Source of the DNA: Paludibacteraceae bacterium
Lineage (GTDB): Bacteria; Bacteroidota; Bacteroidia; Bacteroidales; Paludibacteraceae
NCBI GenBank assembly: GCA_016285885.1
Contig: JAEERP010000010.1
Location: forward strand, 49,575 to 113,574
Length of the DNA stretch: 64,000 nucleotides
Reading direction: 5' to 3'
Positions 63,882 to 64,000 of this stretch are shown here, piece after piece. Numbering within the stretch: position 1 is the stretch's first letter; every line of letters starts with the position of its first letter. The notes below the pieces were generated by a model. It did not search any database, was not told where the DNA came from, and worked only from the letters and a program-made list of their open reading frames with translations. The translations under genes and the position numbers were made by a program.

Positions 63882-63912
63882 TTGGTTGGTAAGCGGAAGT
63901 GGCGTACTTTTG
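63882..63912 (+). promoter_or_regulatory. Strong Bacteroidota promoter, probably of an rRNA operon
   Basis: TTG at 63882-63884 and TACTTTTG at 63905-63912 with a 20-base spacer, preceded by A-tracts. The following leader to 64000 contains AGATCTTTGA, a phrase commonly seen in the leader before 16S rRNA in this phylum. The rRNA itself would lie beyond the window, so the identity is inference. Confidence 0.6.
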
Positions 63913-64000
63913 CACCCGCTTTCGGAAACGAAGGCACCCCACCGAAGGGACGGGGAACGAATAAAGAGAGATCTTTGAGGAAATGGCGATAGACGAAAAG

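Overview
The window looks like chromosome from a fibre-degrading Bacteroidales (Bacteroidota), probably a gut or rumen organism. The evidence is Bacteroidota-type promoters (TTG, 18-21 nt, TAnnTTTG) in front of many genes, secreted enzymes ending in type IX secretion (T9SS) sorting domains, a 2-oxoglutarate:ferredoxin oxidoreductase pair, a fumarate reductase/succinate dehydrogenase pair, and META, BspA-type LRR and M60 proteins. No SusC/SusD pair is visible, so the xylan genes are a free T9SS-secreted enzyme set and not a classical PUL.

Layout. 1-5.4 kb: end of frdA/sdhA, then frdB/sdhB, a tandem pair of OmpA-like proteins with an unusual Cys-rich N-terminus, a DMT exporter and a META lipoprotein. 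5.5-17.1 kb (minus strand): three giant modular xylanolytic enzymes, GH11-GH11-CBM6-GH8, GH11-CBM6-CE15 and CE6-GH11-CBM6-CE15, all with T9SS tails. Their modules resemble Fibrobacter-type xylanases, and the last two share an apparently identical 1.38-kb 3' end. 17.4-25.4 kb: HAD phosphatase, an FAD oxidoreductase/membrane glycosyltransferase pair (the latter with a MORN-repeat tail), and korAB. 25.7-28.8 kb: a CE1-CBM6-GH43 enzyme that complements the xylanases. Together these would cleave the xylan backbone, acetyl, glucuronoyl-lignin, feruloyl and arabinosyl bonds.

29.2-35.9 kb is a first defence/antirepressor island: three tandem ORF6N-HKD paralogues, an orphan fragment of a fourth, then mcrB - Bro-N - mcrC. 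36-45.2 kb is housekeeping: argB, mscL, nudC, a metal permease, a zincin-like secreted protein, GT2, mnmA and ychF. 45.3-57.9 kb (minus strand) is a second accessory island: an AAA/DUF4143 ATPase behind four 32-bp-phased repeats, an operon of DUF1848, methyltransferase/RecQ-helicase and a coiled-coil membrane protein, a DinD-RhuM fusion, a gene relic, a YhcG-type DUF1016 nuclease, a small unknown and an AlbA_2 ATPase-like regulator. 58-63.7 kb holds lipoproteins, an LRR-M60-LRR protease and a Dabb protein. The last 120 bases look like a strong rRNA-type promoter and leader.

The most striking signal is a set of near-perfect coding palindromes, most with a 1-nt centre, in unrelated sequence but in the same kind of gene: all three ORF6N genes, the orphan fragment, the Bro-N gene, the RhuM gene and the DUF1016 gene. 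In the three antirepressor-like families they sit just before the most conserved segment of the domain. Two ORF6N copies differ in both arms by compensating changes, so the palindrome itself seems to be maintained.
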